Source of the DNA: Methylobacterium sp. WSM2598
Lineage (GTDB): Bacteria; Pseudomonadota; Alphaproteobacteria; Rhizobiales; Beijerinckiaceae
Reading direction: 5' to 3'
DNA length: 64,000 bases
Assembly: GCF_000379105.1 (NCBI RefSeq)
Contig: NZ_KB900609.1
Coordinates: 3,982,346-4,046,345, forward strand
Shown here: piece by piece, positions 62,226 through 64,000 of the stretch
How the letters are laid out: the number at the start of each line of letters is the position of its first letter
Numbering within the stretch: the first letter of the stretch is position 1
Program-made: the position numbers and the translations under genes
The notes under the pieces: generated by a model
What the model saw: the letters and a program-made list of their open reading frames with translations, nothing else
What the model was told of the DNA's origin: nothing
Databases searched by the model: none

Positions 62226-62730
62226 CGCACCCGCTTCCTCCCGAGTTACCTCAGCATACTCGCGTCTCCGCCGCAAGAGTTCTGTCCAAAAAATATTCTG
62301 CTGCGCGATCTTAAGCAATAGCAAGATACAAATTTGTCATGTAAACGGCCGCCGTATCTGCACCAGCATAATTCAAGAATGGCTTCTGAACTGCGAACGA
62401 TATTTTTTCTGTCCTCATGACACGATAGACCGGTTGACACGCTGCGACCGAGAGCCGTGGAGTGGCTGCAGGCTCGACAACCGTGGCGATTCCACGGTCC
62501 GGCCATGGAGTGGCGGTGTTTCGGGGAGCCGGGCGGCGCACAGGCTCCTCCCTCGGACGCACGGGAAGCCCGGCCGCCCCGCTGTCAGGAGCTGTCAGGA
62601 TCTGTTCGAGGCCCGACGACCTCCTCGCGACGTTCCATGAACGACACCGCCATTCCCACGGGGAGGCGCCTCCGTCGGGGCGCTGCGCGAGCGAAGGCCT
62701 CGCTCCCCACCCGTCGCGTCCGGTGCCGCA
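62226..62730. other. Unusually long gap between cas5 and cas3
   Basis: No gene is recognised in 505 bases. Positions about 62270-62410 are AT-rich for this genome; the rest is GC-rich with a short direct repeat GAGCTGTCAGGA near 62590. In typical I-C loci cas5 follows cas3 closely. The gap could hold a promoter for cas5-cas8c-cas7 or an insertion scar. Confidence 0.55.
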
Positions 62731-63893
62731 TCACGGCGCATCCGCCTCCCCGTCCCGCGCGGCCGTGGCCCAGAGATCGATGCCGATCGTGGCGTCGTAG
62801 AGGTCCATGGTCGCGAACCGCGTGAGCACCTCCCCGCAGGCCGGGCTCACCGGCACGATCTCGCGCGTGGCGCACCAGCCCGCATGCACCTGCCGGGGAA
62901 TGCCGACCGTGTAGGGGTGCAGCCGCCGCAGCGCCTCGCCGGTGGGGCGCTCCATGCCGGCGACCTCGGCGAGGGCCTGGACCGCCTCGGCGTCCCAGGG
63001 CACGACGACCGGCACCATCGCCTCGTCGATGAGCCGGAAGGCGCGGGCGACGCTCTCGAAGGGGAAGCCGCGCTCCAGGCCGTGGCGGCCGAACGCCGCG
63101 AGGATCCCGGCCTGACCGTCGATCTCGGCCGCGTCGAGTTCCGCGAGCCCGCGCTCCGCGTAGAGGAGACGGAAATAGGCCGCGATGGCGTCGGGACCGA
63201 GCGGGTCCGGGTGGTCCCGCAGCACGGGCCGGGCGGCCTGCTGAAAGGCCGCGAGGGAGCGGGGCGGCCGATGCGCGGCGGGCGTGAAGACCACGACCCG
63301 GCCGAGCGCCGGATGCAGCTCTCCGTTCCGGTTGCAGCGCCCCGCCGCCTGGGCGATCTGGTCGAGGCCCGCCTCGGCGCGCCAGACCTCCGGAAACGAG
63401 AAGTCGATTCCGGCCTCGACCAGGGAGGTGGCGACGAGCCGCACCGGCCTCCCGTCCTCGAGCCGGGCCTTGATCTCGGCGAGCACGGCGCGCCGATGGG
63501 CCGGGCACATCAGGGTGGTGAGGTAGAACGCGCCCGGCAGGCCGCGGATGCGGGCGAACAGCGCCCGGGCATGGGCGCGGCTGTTGACGATGCACAGCAT
63601 CTGCTTCTGCGCCTCGAAGCGGGCCGCGACGACCTCGTCGCCGATCGGCTCCGGCAGCACCTCGACGGTGACGCGCCGGACCTCGTCGGCCAGCCTTTCC
63701 GGCCTCGGGGCGAGTTCGCGGTCGGCGCCGATCGGCAGGCCGTGATCGACCGGGCGGAAGCGCTCGCGCAGGGCGCCGTCCCGCACGCGAACGGCCGGTT
63801 GCGTCGCGGTGCACAGCACGACGGTGGCGCCGTAATTCCCGGTCAGTTCCTCCAGGGCGGCGAGGCACGGCAGCAGCAAGCGCGTCGGCAGAG
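62731..63893 (-). pseudogene. cas3: Cas3 helicase-nuclease, C-terminal part (cut by an IS)
   Basis: About 388 residues from LPTRLLLPCLAALEELTGNY to LYDATIGIDLWATA belong to the C-terminal helicase half of Cas3. Motif III is VVLCTATQPAV and motif VI is QAAGRCNRNGE. The homology begins exactly after the place where the DEAQ box (motif II) should end (the next expected residues are TLP), so the HD nuclease domain and the ATP-binding motifs are separated from this part by the IS30-type gene, if they exist at all beyond the window. TTG 63906 opens a frame, but it lacks the motor motifs. Confidence 0.92.
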
Positions 63894-63902
63894 TCCTTGG
63901 GT

Positions 63903-64000
63903 TCAAGCGGTCGTCGCAACACCATCTTGCACGGCAGCCAGCACAGCGTCGAGCGCCTCTGCCGGCGTCTTCCAGTTCAGCGTCTTGCGCGGTCTGCTGT
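63903..64000 (-). mobile_element. IS30-family transposase, 3' end (inserted in cas3)
   Basis: The minus strand reads SRPRKTLNWKTPAEALDAVL, then AAVQDGVATTA and a stop at 63903. This is the well-known C-terminus of IS30-family transposases (RPRK..GWKTP-EA). Only the last 32 codons are in the window. About 9 bases (AACCCAAGG) lie between its stop and cas3 homology and should contain the IS end. The inverted and direct repeats cannot be checked. Confidence 0.85.

Overview
This is a very GC-rich window of coding-dense chromosome. Gene content, codon style and the CIRCE-controlled groESL operon suggest an alphaproteobacterium of the Methylobacterium type (Rhizobiales/Hyphomicrobiales). The genus is an inference from general style and was not tested. 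No rRNA or tRNA gene was recognised.

Layout. Positions 1-20 kb hold signalling and housekeeping genes: the 3' part of a HAMP/SpoIIE phosphatase, a cytochrome c'/b561 pair, two decayed ABC permease genes, an exostosin-like glycosyltransferase, a degenerate EAL protein, an HMA-domain protein, a membrane sensor kinase, and a GAF-PAS-GGDEF cyclase. A low-GC block (about 12.24-12.69 kb), an enoyl-CoA hydratase, groES-groEL with a CIRCE operator, a CorA-type transporter and a CBS protein follow. Positions 19-27 kb hold an EamA exporter, a MOP flippase, and glcE and glcF separated by an insert that carries a papain-like protease with an overlapping unknown partner and a SOUL haem protein. Positions 27-43 kb hold a PPi-type phosphofructokinase, fabI, small unknowns, a YbaK protein, ygfZ, dihydroorotase, an AI-2E family permease, moaE, a tandem gamma-carbonic-anhydrase-like protein, modA, prmA, a MarR-GNAT fusion over a perfect palindrome, and a complete polar amino-acid ABC transporter. 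Positions 44-57 kb hold a DUF2270 protein, an ABC-F ATPase, a BKACE enzyme between two alpha/beta hydrolases, and a sugar-acid catabolic cluster: two TRAP binding proteins, two SDR dehydrogenases, a DUF1537 kinase and a RuBisCO-like protein, with a divergent LysR regulator.

Positions 57-64 kb hold a type I-C CRISPR-Cas locus on the minus strand (cas3-cas5-cas8c-cas7-cas1-cas2-array). It is damaged at both ends. cas3 is cut by an IS30-family transposase gene, while cas4 and the N-terminal half of cas1 are missing. The Cascade genes, cas2 and a 9-repeat array look intact. The locus may therefore still bind targets but should neither degrade them nor acquire spacers, unless other copies exist.

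Two families of dispersed intergenic repeats run through the window. One is a hairpin plus a conserved tail, with five copies and a solo hairpin. The other has a shared core and variable hairpin ends, at four sites. The least-explained items are the protease/partner pair, the RuBisCO-like operon, the disarmed Cascade and the repeat families.
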